Of a stretch of DNA of 64,000 bases, positions 18,846 to 27,743 are shown piece after piece (positions within the stretch are counted from its first letter, which is position 1; each line of letters starts with the position of its first letter). The position numbers were made by a program, and so were the translations under genes. Source of the DNA: Duganella sp. 1224 (lineage in GTDB: Bacteria > Pseudomonadota > Gammaproteobacteria > Burkholderiales > Burkholderiaceae_D); NCBI RefSeq assembly GCF_013408245.1, contig NZ_JACBYS010000001.1, positions 2,542,001 to 2,606,000 of the forward strand, in the 5' to 3' direction. The notes below the pieces were generated by a model. It did no database searches. It worked only from the letters and a program-made list of their open reading frames with translations, and was not told the DNA's origin.

Positions 18846-19655
18846 GTGAACAACGTCGACAGACAGCCTCCAGGCAGCGCAGACCTACAAAAATCATTCG
18901 GCATGGAAGCCCGTGATTTCGCTTGCATCCTACTTCCCCATATCGACTATGACTCGCAACTTCGGGCCATAGGTTCCCTGCTCGACCTGCACCGGCAGAA
19001 CGCAAAGCGCCGCAGCGAAGCAATCCAAGGGATCGAGCGGGAACTGCCGCATCTTAGCGGCGTGCAAAGCGACCTCGCGAGCGACGAGCGGGTCGAGATG
19101 CTACATCGGTCCGTTTATGAGGACGCCGCACACAGCATGGCCGCAATCGGAATGCTTGCACCGCTTATCGAGACAATTTTCTACCAAGCATTTCAATCCG
19201 CCCGCCCATACTTCGGCGACGCCGCCGAGCAACTTCTTTTTCATCGAAAATTGGAGGCGGATGCGGAGACCCGATGGGATTGCCGATTCATTTGGGCAAA
19301 GGGGAAAAAAGTCGGTAACTCAGTCGAAGGCATAATGCAACTGTCCGCCGCAATTGGGCTAGACGAATTTCTGCCTTGCAACATCCGAGAAACGCTGAGC
19401 GCAGTCTTCGCTTACCGCAACAAGATGTTCCACCTCGGCTTCGAATGGCCGACGGACGAGCGTAAAAGGTTCAGCGCGAGAATTGTGAGTGAGAAATGGC
19501 CAGCGAACTGGTTCGCGTGGGCAACGAGCAATTCCGAGCCTTGGGTCTGCTACATGACAGACACTCTCATTTTTGAGTGCGTCACGCAGATTGGCAACGT
19601 ATTGCACGGCCTGGGTAGATTCGTCGTCGAAAAGCTTCCAAATCCGACAGGCTGA
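18846..19655 (+). CDS. Unrecognised 269-aa protein with HEPN-like Rx4H motif
   Basis: Starts with GTG at 18846; an ATG at 18903 (MEARDF) is an alternative. The protein looks entirely helical. At residues 191-196 it has R-N-K-M-F-H (in AVFAYRNKMFHLGFEWP), which fits the Rx4-6H active-site motif of HEPN-superfamily RNases, including the preferred polar residue (N) after the arginine. HEPN proteins are common effectors of toxin-antitoxin and abortive-infection systems. It lies between the defence genes and the tRNA and has island-like base composition. No cognate antitoxin (for example a minimal nucleotidyltransferase) is visible beside it. The RNase idea is inference from one motif and context. 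Confidence 0.7.
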   Translation: MNNVDRQPPGSADLQKSFGMEARDFACILLPHIDYDSQLRAIGSLLDLHRQNAKRRSEAIQGIERELPHLSGVQSDLASDERVEMLHRSVYEDAAHSMAAIGMLAPLIETIFYQAFQSARPYFGDAAEQLLFHRKLEADAETRWDCRFIWAKGKKVGNSVEGIMQLSAAIGLDEFLPCNIRETLSAVFAYRNKMFHLGFEWPTDERKRFSARIVSEKWPANWFAWATSNSEPWVCYMTDTLIFECVTQIGNVLHGLGRFVVEKLPNPTG

Positions 19656-19811
19656 TTGGCTAGAACTGCGTTTCGGGTGAAGAAAGCATGGAGTTGCACT
19701 CAGGCAGCAAAATTCATATTTAACCGACCATTGGTTTGATAGTCAACTTGATAGTTACACCCATTGAAATAAGAATTTCAATAATAAAATCAATGACTTA
19801 CAACCAAAATA
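19656..19811. other. Island/tRNA junction, no gene seen
   Basis: 156 nt of AT-rich sequence between the HEPN-like gene and the 3' end of the tRNA. I see no integrase, no terminator and no obvious tRNA-end duplication inside it. Confidence 0.5.
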
Positions 19812-19901
19812 TGGCGGAAGCGGTGAGATTCGAACTCACGAACGGCTCTCACCGTCGGCAGTTTTCAAGACTGCTGCCTTCAACCACTCGGCCACGCTTC
19901 C
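19812..19901 (-). tRNA. tRNA-Ser (anticodon TGA)
   Basis: On the minus strand the sequence begins GGAAGCGTGGCCGAGTGGTT and ends with GCTTCCGCCA. It has a long class II variable arm, a T-loop GTTCGAATC and an encoded CCA. The anticodon loop CTTGAAA gives TGA, reading UCA-type serine codons. Its 3' end faces the defence island. Confidence 0.96.
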
Positions 19902-19952
19902 TAAGTGTGCAGCATTATACAGATTTCCTGCACTAACACCACCTGCCGCCGC

Positions 19953-22037
19953 CTACGCGGCCCGGCTGGACTGGTCCGGCAGCCAGTTTTCGCGCAGCGC
20001 GCGTTCAAAGGCGTCCGCTTCCAGCGGCTTGGAGAACAGGTAGCCTTGCACCTCGTCGCAGCCGGAATTCTTCAGGAAGGCCAACTGTTCCAGCGTTTCC
20101 ACGCCCTCCGCGATCACCTTGTGCTTTAGCTGCTGGGCGATGCTGATGATGGTGTTGGCGATGGCGCAGTCGTTAGTGTCCTCGGGAATGCCGATGGTGA
20201 ACGAGCGGTCGATTTTCAGCGTGTCGATCGGGAAGCGTTTGAGGTAGGACAGCGACGAGTAGCCGGTGCCGAAATCGTCCAGCGACAGCGTCACGCCCAT
20301 GGCGGTAATCCGGTCCATGATGCCGATCACGCGGTCAATGTTGTTCATCAGCGTGCTTTCGGTGATTTCCAGTTCCAGCCACGACGGTTCCAGCCCGTAG
20401 CGCCGCAAGGTCTCGCTGACGCGCCCCGGCAGCGCGGCGGTGAACTCGCGCGCGGAGACGTTGACCGCCAGCCGGATCGGCGGCAGCCCGGCGTCTTTCC
20501 ATACCTGCGCCTGGGCGCAGGCGGTTTCCAGCACCCATTCGCCGACCTGCACCACCAGCCCGGTCGCTTCGGCCAGCGGGATGAATTCGGACGGCGGCAC
20601 CAGCCCGCGCACCGGGTGGCGCCAGCGCACCAGCGCTTCGGCGCCGATGATCTTGCCGTCGGGGATCGAATACTTGGGCTGATAGTGCAGCAGCAGCTCG
20701 CCGTTGCCGAGCGCGTTGCGCAGGCCGGTTTCGATGCGCATCCGTTCCTGCATGCCCTGGTTCATGTCCTGGCTGTAGAAGGCGACATGGTCGCCGTCCG
20801 CCCCGCCCTCCTGCTTGGCGCGGTACATGGCGATGTCGGCCAGCCGCAGCAGCGTTTCGGCGTCGGCGCCGTCCTGCGGGTACACGCTGATGCCGATGCT
20901 GCCGCCGACGCGCAGGTCGTGGCCGTCAATCAGGATCGGCGCGTTAAGCGTGGCCAGCAGCTTTTGCGCCACCATGCTGGCCTCGAAGTGCTGGCCGATG
21001 TCGAACAGGCCGACGGCAAATTCGTCGCCGCCCAGGCGCGCCACCAGATCCTGGTCGCGCAGCACCGAGCGGAAGCGGCGCGCCACCTCGACCAGCAGCG
21101 CATCGCCGATGTTGCGGCCCAGCGTGTCGTTGATCAGCTTGAAGCGGTTGAGGTCGATGAACAGCACGCAGCCGTGCGCCTTGTTGCGCTGCGCCACCAT
21201 CAGCGCCTGGTCGACCAGCTTGGTCAGCAGCGTGCGGTTGGGCAGGCCGGTCAGGGCGTCGTAGTAGGCCAGGTGGTGGATGCGTTCCTCGGCCATCTTG
21301 CGTTCGGTGATGTCGGTCAGGTAGGCGATCAGGCCGATCGAGCGGTCGTTGATGTCGCACAGCGGCGACAACGACAGGCTGGCCCAGAACACCTCACCGC
21401 TCTTCTTTTTGCGGCGCACCTCCATCAGCCGGCCGCCCTGTTCGAGGAAGGCGTCGTGGAAGCCGAGGTCTTCGTCGTCGTACAGGAACAGGATGTTGCG
21501 CCCCACCGCTTCCACCGCCGTGTAGCCGAACAGCCGTTCGGCGCCCTTGTTCCAGCTGATGATGAAGCCGTTCATGTCCATCGTCAGCACCGACTCGTGG
21601 ATCTGGTCGAGGATCTGCGCCTGGTGCTGCAGCTGCGCCTCGACCTGCACGTAGGCGTGGGTGGTGCGCTGCGCTACCGAGTGCACCTGCAGCACGCTGG
21701 CCGCCAGTTGCGCCAGGCTGGACAGGTGTTGCCGGTCCAGATCGCTGTAGGCGGTGCGGCCGGACACCACGAAGCGGCCGAAATAATGCTGGTCGAAGTA
21801 GATGTCCTGGCTCAGGCTGGGCACGGCGTCGTCATTGGCGGCCTGGACCGTCTCGATTGGCGGACGCAGCAGCAACGCGGCAGCGTCGGCCGGGATGTAC
21901 TCGCCCAGCGGGCTGTTGAGCACGGCGCGCACGATGCGCCCCAGCTCCTCGGTCAGGGCGCTGCCGCGCAGGCGCAGCACCGCGTCGCACAGCGCCGCGC
22001 TGTTGGTCAGGAAATCGGAGACGGGATGCGCGACCAT
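19953..22037 (-). CDS. GAF-PAS-GGDEF-EAL c-di-GMP signalling protein
   Basis: 694 aa, soluble. An N-terminal GAF-like region (about 1-140) is followed by a PAS domain (about 140-260, ending DITERKMAEERIHHL), a GGDEF domain with intact RLGGDEFAV (about 350) and an EAL domain with [19 protein letters not shown] and KIDRSF, all key phosphodiesterase residues apparently kept. It could make and/or degrade c-di-GMP in response to a cytosolic signal. It starts 3 nt after the stop of the EAL-like/HDOD gene, so the two form an operon. It ends 51 nt before the tRNA-Ser gene, which is on the same strand. Confidence 0.92.
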   Translation of the reverse strand: MVAHPVSDFLTNSAALCDAVLRLRGSALTEELGRIVRAVLNSPLGEYIPADAAALLLRPPIETVQAANDDAVPSLSQDIYFDQHYFGRFVVSGRTAYSDLDRQHLSSLAQLAASVLQVHSVAQRTTHAYVQVEAQLQHQAQILDQIHESVLTMDMNGFIISWNKGAERLFGYTAVEAVGRNILFLYDDEDLGFHDAFLEQGGRLMEVRRKKKSGEVFWASLSLSPLCDINDRSIGLIAYLTDITERKMAEERIHHLAYYDALTGLPNRTLLTKLVDQALMVAQRNKAHGCVLFIDLNRFKLINDTLGRNIGDALLVEVARRFRSVLRDQDLVARLGGDEFAVGLFDIGQHFEASMVAQKLLATLNAPILIDGHDLRVGGSIGISVYPQDGADAETLLRLADIAMYRAKQEGGADGDHVAFYSQDMNQGMQERMRIETGLRNALGNGELLLHYQPKYSIPDGKIIGAEALVRWRHPVRGLVPPSEFIPLAEATGLVVQVGEWVLETACAQAQVWKDAGLPPIRLAVNVSAREFTAALPGRVSETLRRYGLEPSWLELEITESTLMNNIDRVIGIMDRITAMGVTLSLDDFGTGYSSLSYLKRFPIDTLKIDRSFTIGIPEDTNDCAIANTIISIAQQLKHKVIAEGVETLEQLAFLKNSGCDEVQGYLFSKPLEADAFERALRENWLPDQSSRAA

Positions 22038-22040
22038 GGT

Positions 22041-23210
22041 TCAGATATTCCTGCTGACCTGGATGGCCCAGTGGTAGGCCTGCAACTGCGCTTGCCAGTA
22101 GCTTTCGTGGCCAACGCCGGCCTCGGCCAGCGCGGCCGCCCGCGGCGCCTCCACCAGCGTGAGCAGCGCGCCCAGCGGGCCGGTGCGGTCCAGCAGCGCC
22201 ATCACCACGTCGAGATCGAGGCTGAGGGCGGCGACGATTTCGGTCATCGGCATGGCCAGCAGCACATCCAGCAGCGAGAACACGCCGGCCACGAAGGCCA
22301 TGTCCTGCCGGTCGCGGTCCCAGCCCTGCTGGCGCGCCAGCACTTCCATCATCGACGCCCGTACCGCCGCCAGCGGCAGCAGCGGGTTGGCCAGGCCGTC
22401 GTCCTGCTGGCGCGCGTACAGCAGCAGCTGCAGCCAGCGCTGCAACTGGCGGCGGCCCAGCACGTTGATGGCCTGGCTGAAGCTGTGGATCGGCGAACTG
22501 AGCGCGAACGCCGCCGAGTTCACCAGCTTGAGCAGGTGGTAGGACAGCGCCGGATCCTGCTTCAGCAGCACTTCCAGCTCGCGCGTGTCGGCGTCGCGTG
22601 CCAGCAGGCCCAGCAGCGCCAGCAGGCGCTTGCGCGAGGTGCCGTCGCCGACGTTGCTGTCCGGCGCCGGATGGCGCGCGTAGTCGCCAGCGAACCAGCT
22701 GAAGCCGGCCTTGGCGCAGTCGGCGATGCGCGCCTCGCTGCCCATGTTCAGGGCCAGATGCGGTCCCGGCTGGGCCACCAGCGCCAGCACCGGCGGCAGC
22801 GTCAGCGCGGCGTCCACCATCAGCGCGCGGGCGCCGCACATGGTGGCGGCCGAGCCGGCGGCGACGCCGTCGAGGATGATGCGGTAGCCGGCTTCGGCCA
22901 AGCCGGCCAGTTTCTTTTGCACCGCCACGTCGGCGCAGGCGTCGGCCGGGACGCGCAGCAAGATGCGGTGGGCAGGCAGGGTGTCGAGGTGGGAGGCGTC
23001 CAGCAACTGCGGTTGCGGCACCGGCAGGATGCAGTCCAGGGGGGCCAGCGCGGCGAACACATCCGGTGTTTTCAGCAGCGTCAGCGTGGCCTGGAAGGCG
23101 TCGCCGGCGCCGGGCGCGACGTCAAACACCAGTGCCACCCACTCGTGTTGAGCGTTGGAGACTGCTTGTAAGTCCACCAGTGGAAACGGGCTGTTTTCAG
23201 GCGCAGACAT
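22041..23210 (-). CDS. EAL-like/HDOD-domain signalling protein
   Basis: 389 aa from the ATG at 23210. The first half resembles an EAL fold without the EAL motif or metal ligands (degenerate). The second half is an HDOD domain (LEVLLKQDPALSYHLLKLVNSAAFALSSPIHSFSQAI..., then GRRQLQRWLQLLLYA), a non-catalytic HD relative. This YuxH-like architecture is common in beta- and gammaproteobacteria and often acts as a c-di-GMP-linked adaptor or motility regulator. It directly precedes the GAF-PAS-GGDEF-EAL gene in the same operon, so a shared pathway is likely. Confidence 0.88.
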   Translation of the reverse strand: MSAPENSPFPLVDLQAVSNAQHEWVALVFDVAPGAGDAFQATLTLLKTPDVFAALAPLDCILPVPQPQLLDASHLDTLPAHRILLRVPADACADVAVQKKLAGLAEAGYRIILDGVAAGSAATMCGARALMVDAALTLPPVLALVAQPGPHLALNMGSEARIADCAKAGFSWFAGDYARHPAPDSNVGDGTSRKRLLALLGLLARDADTRELEVLLKQDPALSYHLLKLVNSAAFALSSPIHSFSQAINVLGRRQLQRWLQLLLYARQQDDGLANPLLPLAAVRASMMEVLARQQGWDRDRQDMAFVAGVFSLLDVLLAMPMTEIVAALSLDLDVVMALLDRTGPLGALLTLVEAPRAAALAEAGVGHESYWQAQLQAYHWAIQVSRNI

Positions 23211-23258
23211 CAATATCTCATCAGGGTTATGCGCGCCATCTTAGAGCAACAATTGACT

Positions 23259-23396
23259 TTAAGCAATCAGATACCATGAAGATAGTGAAGCAATTAGCAA
23301 TATTACCAGTGTAAGACCAATCGACGCCGCGCTTGGTCGGTGCTGGAATATAGCAGATATTGCCGTACAAACACGTTCGATTGAAAAAAGCGCCAT
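23259..23396 (-). CDS. Possible 45-aa membrane peptide
   Basis: Starts ATG at 23396. Basic N-terminus (MALFSIERV) and a C-terminal hydrophobic helix (IGLTLVILLIASLSSWYLIA). It lies in the gap between the response-regulator gene and the HDOD gene. The nearest purine-rich run (GAGG) touches the start codon, so the ribosome site is poor. No family recognised. Confidence 0.3.
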   Translation of the reverse strand: MALFSIERVCTAISAIFQHRPSAASIGLTLVILLIASLSSWYLIA

Positions 23397-23431
23397 CCTC
23401 GGCCGAAAAATATAGGCGTTTTCACCACACT

Positions 23432-24046
23432 TTATTGCAGGTGCTGGACCGCGTAGCGTATCAGCTCGGCCTGCCCCTCGATGCCCAGCTTGCGCTTGAT
23501 GTTGAGGCGGTGGGTTTCCACGGTGCGCACGCTGAGGTCGAGCGCGCGGGCGATCTGCTTGTTGGACTCGCCGTTGGCGATGTGGCGCAGCACCTCGTGC
23601 TCGCGCGAGGTCAGCTGGTTGTCCTGGTGTTGCGGCTGCGCCAGCTGGCGCGCCAGCGCGGCGCTGTAGTAGATGCCGCCGGACATCACGGTCTCGATGG
23701 CCACCACGATATCCTTGCCGGGCGCGTCCTTGAGGACGTAGCCGCGGGCGCCGGCCTGGATCGCCTGCGACACGTATTCCAGCTTGTCGTGCATCGACAG
23801 GATCAGCACGGCGATGTGCGGGAAGGCCTGCTTGAACAGCGCGGTGGCCTCGATGCCGTTGGTGCCGCGCATATTGATGTCCATCAGCACCAGGTCGACC
23901 GGCTGGCGGCCGGCCTGCTCCAGCGCCTCCGCCGCGCCGCCGGCCTCGGCCACCACGGTAAACTGCGGCATCGCTTCCAGGCGCGCGCGCAGGCCGTCGC
24001 GCACCAGGGGGTGGTCGTCCACCAGCAGGATTTTGATCGTGTTCAT
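23432..24046 (-). CDS. NarL/FixJ-type response regulator
   Basis: 204 aa. An N-terminal receiver domain (acidic pair DD at 10-11, phospho-acceptor D56 in LVLMDINM, lysine in YVLKD) is followed by a LuxR-type helix-turn-helix (LTSREHEVLRHIANGESNKQIARALDLSVRTVETH). It is encoded 6 nt after the histidine kinase gene and forms a two-component pair with it. The transporter gene cstA is divergently transcribed from the kinase, so cstA is the most likely target (inference). Confidence 0.93.
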   Translation of the reverse strand: MNTIKILLVDDHPLVRDGLRARLEAMPQFTVVAEAGGAAEALEQAGRQPVDLVLMDINMRGTNGIEATALFKQAFPHIAVLILSMHDKLEYVSQAIQAGARGYVLKDAPGKDIVVAIETVMSGGIYYSAALARQLAQPQHQDNQLTSREHEVLRHIANGESNKQIARALDLSVRTVETHRLNIKRKLGIEGQAELIRYAVQHLQ

Positions 24047-24052
24047 AGCAGG

Positions 24053-25414
24053 TCAACTGTGGTTGGCGGCGTAGGCGGTCACCACTGTGCCGCCGGCCGA
24101 GGATAGGATCGCGAAGCGGCCGCCGATGGCGTCCATCCGCTCCATCATATTGCGCAAGCCGATGCCGCGCTGCGGATGCAGGGCGATGCCGTCGGCGTCG
24201 AAGCCGTGGCCGTCGTCGCGGATGCGCAGCGTGACGCCGTGCGCCTCGCCGCGCAGCGCGATGTCGATGCGGCTGGCGCCGGCGTGGCGCTCGATATTGG
24301 TCAGCGCCTCCTGCGCCAGCCGGAACAGCACGGTGTTGGCGACGTCCGGCAAGGCGTCGGTGCAGCCGGACGCCTCGAAGTGCACCGGCGTGCCGCTGCT
24401 CAGCGTGTACTCCTGGCCGAGGTGGTGCAGCGCGGCGGCCAGGCCGATGTCGTCCAGGATCGCCGGCCGCAGGTTGTGCGAGATGCGGCGCACCTCGGCC
24501 ATCACGTTGCTGAGCTGGTCGGCGGCGTGCTCGAACACCGCCTGCGCCGCCTGGCGCTGCTCGGGCTTGGGCGAGGTCAGGCGGATGATGCCAGCCTCGA
24601 TCTGCAGCTTGATCGACACCAGCCACTGGCTGATGCCGTCATGCAGATCGCGTGACAGCCGCGCCCGTTCCTGCTCCTGCGACTCGACCACGCGCTGGGC
24701 CAGCACCTTGAGCTTGGCGTCGGCCACGCGCAGTTCGCTGATATTCAGCGCCACGCCGGAGGTGCCCACCGCCACCGCGGCAGCAATGGCGATGCCGGCG
24801 ATCCACAGCATGGTGTTGTGGATGTTGCCGGACTGCTGGACGTCGATCTTGGCCAGCGCCTGGTCGACGTCGTCCAGATAAATGCCGGTGCCCATCATCC
24901 AGCCCCACTTGGGCATGGCGACCACATAGCCCAGCTTGGCGACCGGCTTATGGGTCGATGGCTTGACCCACATGTAACGCTCCAGGCCGCCGCCGGCGCG
25001 GGCGCGCTGCAGCAGGTTCTGGATGGTCGGCTGGCCGCGCTCGTCGCGCAGGCCGTACAGGTTCTGGCCGACCAGCTCCGGCTGGCGCGGGTGCATCAGC
25101 GTGTTGCCCTGCATGTCGTAAAGGAAAAAGTAACCATCGTCGCCGTAGCTGAGCGAGGCCAGGATGCGCATCGCCTCGCGCCGGGTGGCCGGGTCGTCGC
25201 GGCCGGACTCGTACAGATGGGAAATCGAGTGCGAGGCCAGCGCCACGTAGTGCTTGAGTTCGGCCTCCTTGCTGCTCAGGTAAGCTTGCTGGATGGTGGC
25301 GCGCTGTTGCTCTGCCAACAACACCGACTGATGGCGCACGGCCAGCGCGATCGCGCACAGCGCCAGGATCAGCGGCGTAATCGCCAGAAAAATCACCTTT
25401 TGCCGCAACTTCAT
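24053..25414 (-). CDS. sCache-domain membrane histidine kinase (HisKA_3, NarX/DegS type)
   Basis: 453 aa from the ATG at 25414 (MKLRQKV...); longer reading upstream is non-conserved and crosses the intergenic palindrome. TM1 is at 5-27. A periplasmic single Cache domain follows (about 35-195: GYFFLYDMQGNTLMHP ... GTGIYLDDVDQAL), a type that often binds small carboxylates. TM2 is at about 200-225, then a HisKA_3 dimerisation domain with H258 in SRDLHDG and a HATPase (DDGHGFD, GIGLRNMMERM). With the downstream regulator it probably senses an organic acid and controls the adjacent cstA transporter; the ligand is not known. Confidence 0.9.
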   Translation of the reverse strand: MKLRQKVIFLAITPLILALCAIALAVRHQSVLLAEQQRATIQQAYLSSKEAELKHYVALASHSISHLYESGRDDPATRREAMRILASLSYGDDGYFFLYDMQGNTLMHPRQPELVGQNLYGLRDERGQPTIQNLLQRARAGGGLERYMWVKPSTHKPVAKLGYVVAMPKWGWMMGTGIYLDDVDQALAKIDVQQSGNIHNTMLWIAGIAIAAAVAVGTSGVALNISELRVADAKLKVLAQRVVESQEQERARLSRDLHDGISQWLVSIKLQIEAGIIRLTSPKPEQRQAAQAVFEHAADQLSNVMAEVRRISHNLRPAILDDIGLAAALHHLGQEYTLSSGTPVHFEASGCTDALPDVANTVLFRLAQEALTNIERHAGASRIDIALRGEAHGVTLRIRDDGHGFDADGIALHPQRGIGLRNMMERMDAIGGRFAILSSAGGTVVTAYAANHS

Positions 25415-25553
25415 CCCGTCCACCCTGTCTATTCTCCAGCCCCGGATTTTACGCCGCCGCGCGCCGGCCGGCCTACGTAGTTGTACGCAGCGCGCTTGCG
25501 TAGTGCTGCGCTTGATCCTGATATCAGCTTGCTGAATACTACTTATAAATAAA

Positions 25554-25643
25554 TCCGGGGTCAGGTCCGCCATTTGTACACGGTCTCTGCCGTACGCGCG
25601 GGTACGGCAGAGACCGTGTACAAATGGCGGACCTGACCCCGGA
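25554..25643. repeat. Perfect 42-bp-arm palindrome in the kinase/cstA intergenic region
   Basis: The left arm (25554-25595, beginning TCCGGGGTCAGGTCC) is repeated exactly in reverse complement at 25602-25643, with a 6-nt loop GCGCGG. Its outer part (GGGGTCAG/CTGACCCC) resembles the core of the dispersed palindromes at 31.8, 46.7 and 61.1 kb. It ends 24 nt before the cstA start, so a transcript started in the AT-rich stretch at 25540-25553 would carry the whole hairpin in its leader. Confidence 0.9.
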
Positions 25644-25667
25644 GTTGGAGACAACCCTGGAGGAAAC

Positions 25668-27743
25668 ATGAGTACCCTACCGAAGACCCTGGCGAGCAAG
25701 CTGGGGTGGGCCGCCTTGGCCCTGGCCGGCGCGTCCGCGCTTGGCGTCGTGGCGCTGCACCGCGGCGAGTCGATCAGCGCGATCTGGATCGTCATCGCCG
25801 CCGTCTGCGTCTATCTGATCGCTTATCGCTACTACAGCCTGTATATCGCCGACAAGGTGCTGGGCCTGAACCCGCGCCGCCAGACCCCGGCCGGCAAACT
25901 CAACGACGGCCTCGACTACGTGCCGACCAATAAATACGTGCTGTTCGGCCACCACTTTGCCGCCATCGCCGGCGCCGGCCCGCTGGTCGGCCCGGTGCTG
26001 GCCGCGCAGATGGGCTATCTGCCCGGCATGCTGTGGATCCTGGCCGGCGTGGTGTTTGCCGGTGCCGTGCAGGACTTCATCGTGCTGTTCATCTCGATGC
26101 GCCGCGATGGCCGCTCGCTGGGCGACCTGATCAAGTCCGAGCTGGGGCCGATTCCGGGCAATATCGCGCTGCTCGGCACCTTCATGATCATGGTCATCAT
26201 CCTGGCGGTGCTGGCGCTGATCGTGGTCAAGGCGCTGACCGGCTCGCCGTGGGGCAGCTTCACCGTGATGGCCACCATCCCGATCGCGCTGTTCATGGGC
26301 GTGTATGCGCGTTACCTCCGCGTCGGCCGCGTCGGCGAGGTGTCGGTGATCGGCTTCGTGCTGCTGATGGCGGCCATCTTCGGCGGCCAGTACGTGCAGG
26401 AAAATCCGGCGCTGGCGCCGATGTTCACCTTCACCGGCACCGAGCTGACCTGGATGCTGATCGGCTACGGCTTCGTCGCCTCGGTGCTGCCGGTGTGGCT
26501 GCTGCTGGCGCCGCGCGATTACCTGTCCACCTTCCTCAAGATCGGCACCATCGTCGGCCTGGCGCTGGGCATCCTGATCGTCGCGCCGCACCTGCAGATG
26601 CCGTCGCTGACCAAGTTCGTCGACGGCAGCGGCCCGGTGTGGGCCGGCTCGCTGTTCCCCTTCCTGTTCATCACCATCGCCTGCGGCGCCGTGTCCGGCT
26701 TCCACGCGCTGATCTCGTCCGGCACCACGCCCAAGATGATCGAGAACGAAACCCACGCCCGCTTCATCGGCTACGGCGCCATGCTGATGGAATCGTTCGT
26801 GGCGATCATGGCGCTGGTGGCGGCCTCGACCATTGATCCGGGCGTCTACTTCGCCATGAACTCGCCGGCCGCGCTGCTCGGCACCACGGCCGAGTCCGCC
26901 GCGCAGGCGGTGTCGCAGATGGGCTTCTACATCACGCCGGAGATGCTGGTGCAGACCGCCAAGGATGTCGGCGAGCACAGCATCATTTCGCGCGCCGGCG
27001 GCGCGCCGACGCTGGCGGTGGGCATGGCCCACATCCTGTCCGGCGTACTGGGCGGCAAGGAGATGATGGCCTTCTGGTACCACTTCGCCATCCTGTTCGA
27101 GGCGCTGTTCATCCTCACCGCCGTCGACGCCGGCACCCGCGCCGGCCGCTTCATGCTGCAGGACCTGCTGGGCGCCTTCGTGCCGGCCATGAAGAAAACC
27201 GAGAACACCTTCGCCAACCTGGTGGCCACCGGCCTGTGCGTGGCGGCCTGGGGCTACTTCCTGTACCAGGGCGTGGTTGATCCGCTGGGCGGCATCAACA
27301 CGCTGTGGCCGCTGTTTGGCATCGCCAACCAGATGCTGGCGGCGATCGCGCTGATCCTCGGCACCTGCGTGCTGTTCAAGATGAAGCGCGGCCAGTACGC
27401 CTGGGTCACCATCGTGCCGACCGTGTGGCTGCTGCTGTGCACGCTCACGGCCGGCTGGCAGAAGATTTTCGACGCCAACCCCAAGGTCGGCTTCCTGGCC
27501 CACGCGGCCAAGTACCAGGCCGCGCTGGACGAGGGCAAGATCCTGGCCCCGGCCAAGTCGGTCGCCCAGATGCAGCAGGTGATCTTCAACGACTACCTGG
27601 ACGCCTCGCTGGCCGGCTTCTTCGTCCTCGTCGTCTTGAGCGTGCTGATCTTTGGCGCCCGCACCGTGATGGCGGCGCGCGCCAACCACAAGCCGACCGC
27701 CAACGAAAGCCCGCTGGTGCTGACCACGGCGCAGGTGCAGTGA
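25668..27743 (+). CDS. cstA: CstA-family carbon starvation / pyruvate-type transporter
   Basis: 691 aa polytopic inner-membrane protein with about 16-18 hydrophobic segments. Family landmarks are GHHFAAIAGAGPLVGPVLAAQMGY near 90-115, VFAGAVQDF, and ACGAVSGFHALISSGTTPKM. CstA and its paralogue BtsT take up peptides or pyruvate; which applies here cannot be decided from sequence. A GGAGG at 25660 precedes the ATG by 5 nt. The stop overlaps the start of the small YbdD-like gene (TGATG). The divergent two-component system and the long palindrome in the leader suggest regulated expression. Confidence 0.93.
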   Translation: MSTLPKTLASKLGWAALALAGASALGVVALHRGESISAIWIVIAAVCVYLIAYRYYSLYIADKVLGLNPRRQTPAGKLNDGLDYVPTNKYVLFGHHFAAIAGAGPLVGPVLAAQMGYLPGMLWILAGVVFAGAVQDFIVLFISMRRDGRSLGDLIKSELGPIPGNIALLGTFMIMVIILAVLALIVVKALTGSPWGSFTVMATIPIALFMGVYARYLRVGRVGEVSVIGFVLLMAAIFGGQYVQENPALAPMFTFTGTELTWMLIGYGFVASVLPVWLLLAPRDYLSTFLKIGTIVGLALGILIVAPHLQMPSLTKFVDGSGPVWAGSLFPFLFITIACGAVSGFHALISSGTTPKMIENETHARFIGYGAMLMESFVAIMALVAASTIDPGVYFAMNSPAALLGTTAESAAQAVSQMGFYITPEMLVQTAKDVGEHSIISRAGGAPTLAVGMAHILSGVLGGKEMMAFWYHFAILFEALFILTAVDAGTRAGRFMLQDLLGAFVPAMKKTENTFANLVATGLCVAAWGYFLYQGVVDPLGGINTLWPLFGIANQMLAAIALILGTCVLFKMKRGQYAWVTIVPTVWLLLCTLTAGWQKIFDANPKVGFLAHAAKYQAALDEGKILAPAKSVAQMQQVIFNDYLDASLAGFFVLVVLSVLIFGARTVMAARANHKPTANESPLVLTTAQVQ

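Noticed and set aside
20616-23171. 851-aa open frame on the + strand opposite the GGDEF-EAL and HDOD genes
   Set aside because: Arg/Gln/Val/His-rich antisense shadow of two well-supported genes in high-GC DNA; no recognisable domain.
25415-25795. 127-residue N-terminal extension of the sCache kinase
   Set aside because: Reads through the 42-bp palindrome and has no membrane or domain features; the ATG at 25414 directly precedes TM1.
25677-27689. 670-aa open frame antisense to cstA
   Set aside because: Low-complexity His/Arg/Asp-rich shadow of a membrane protein gene; no domain.
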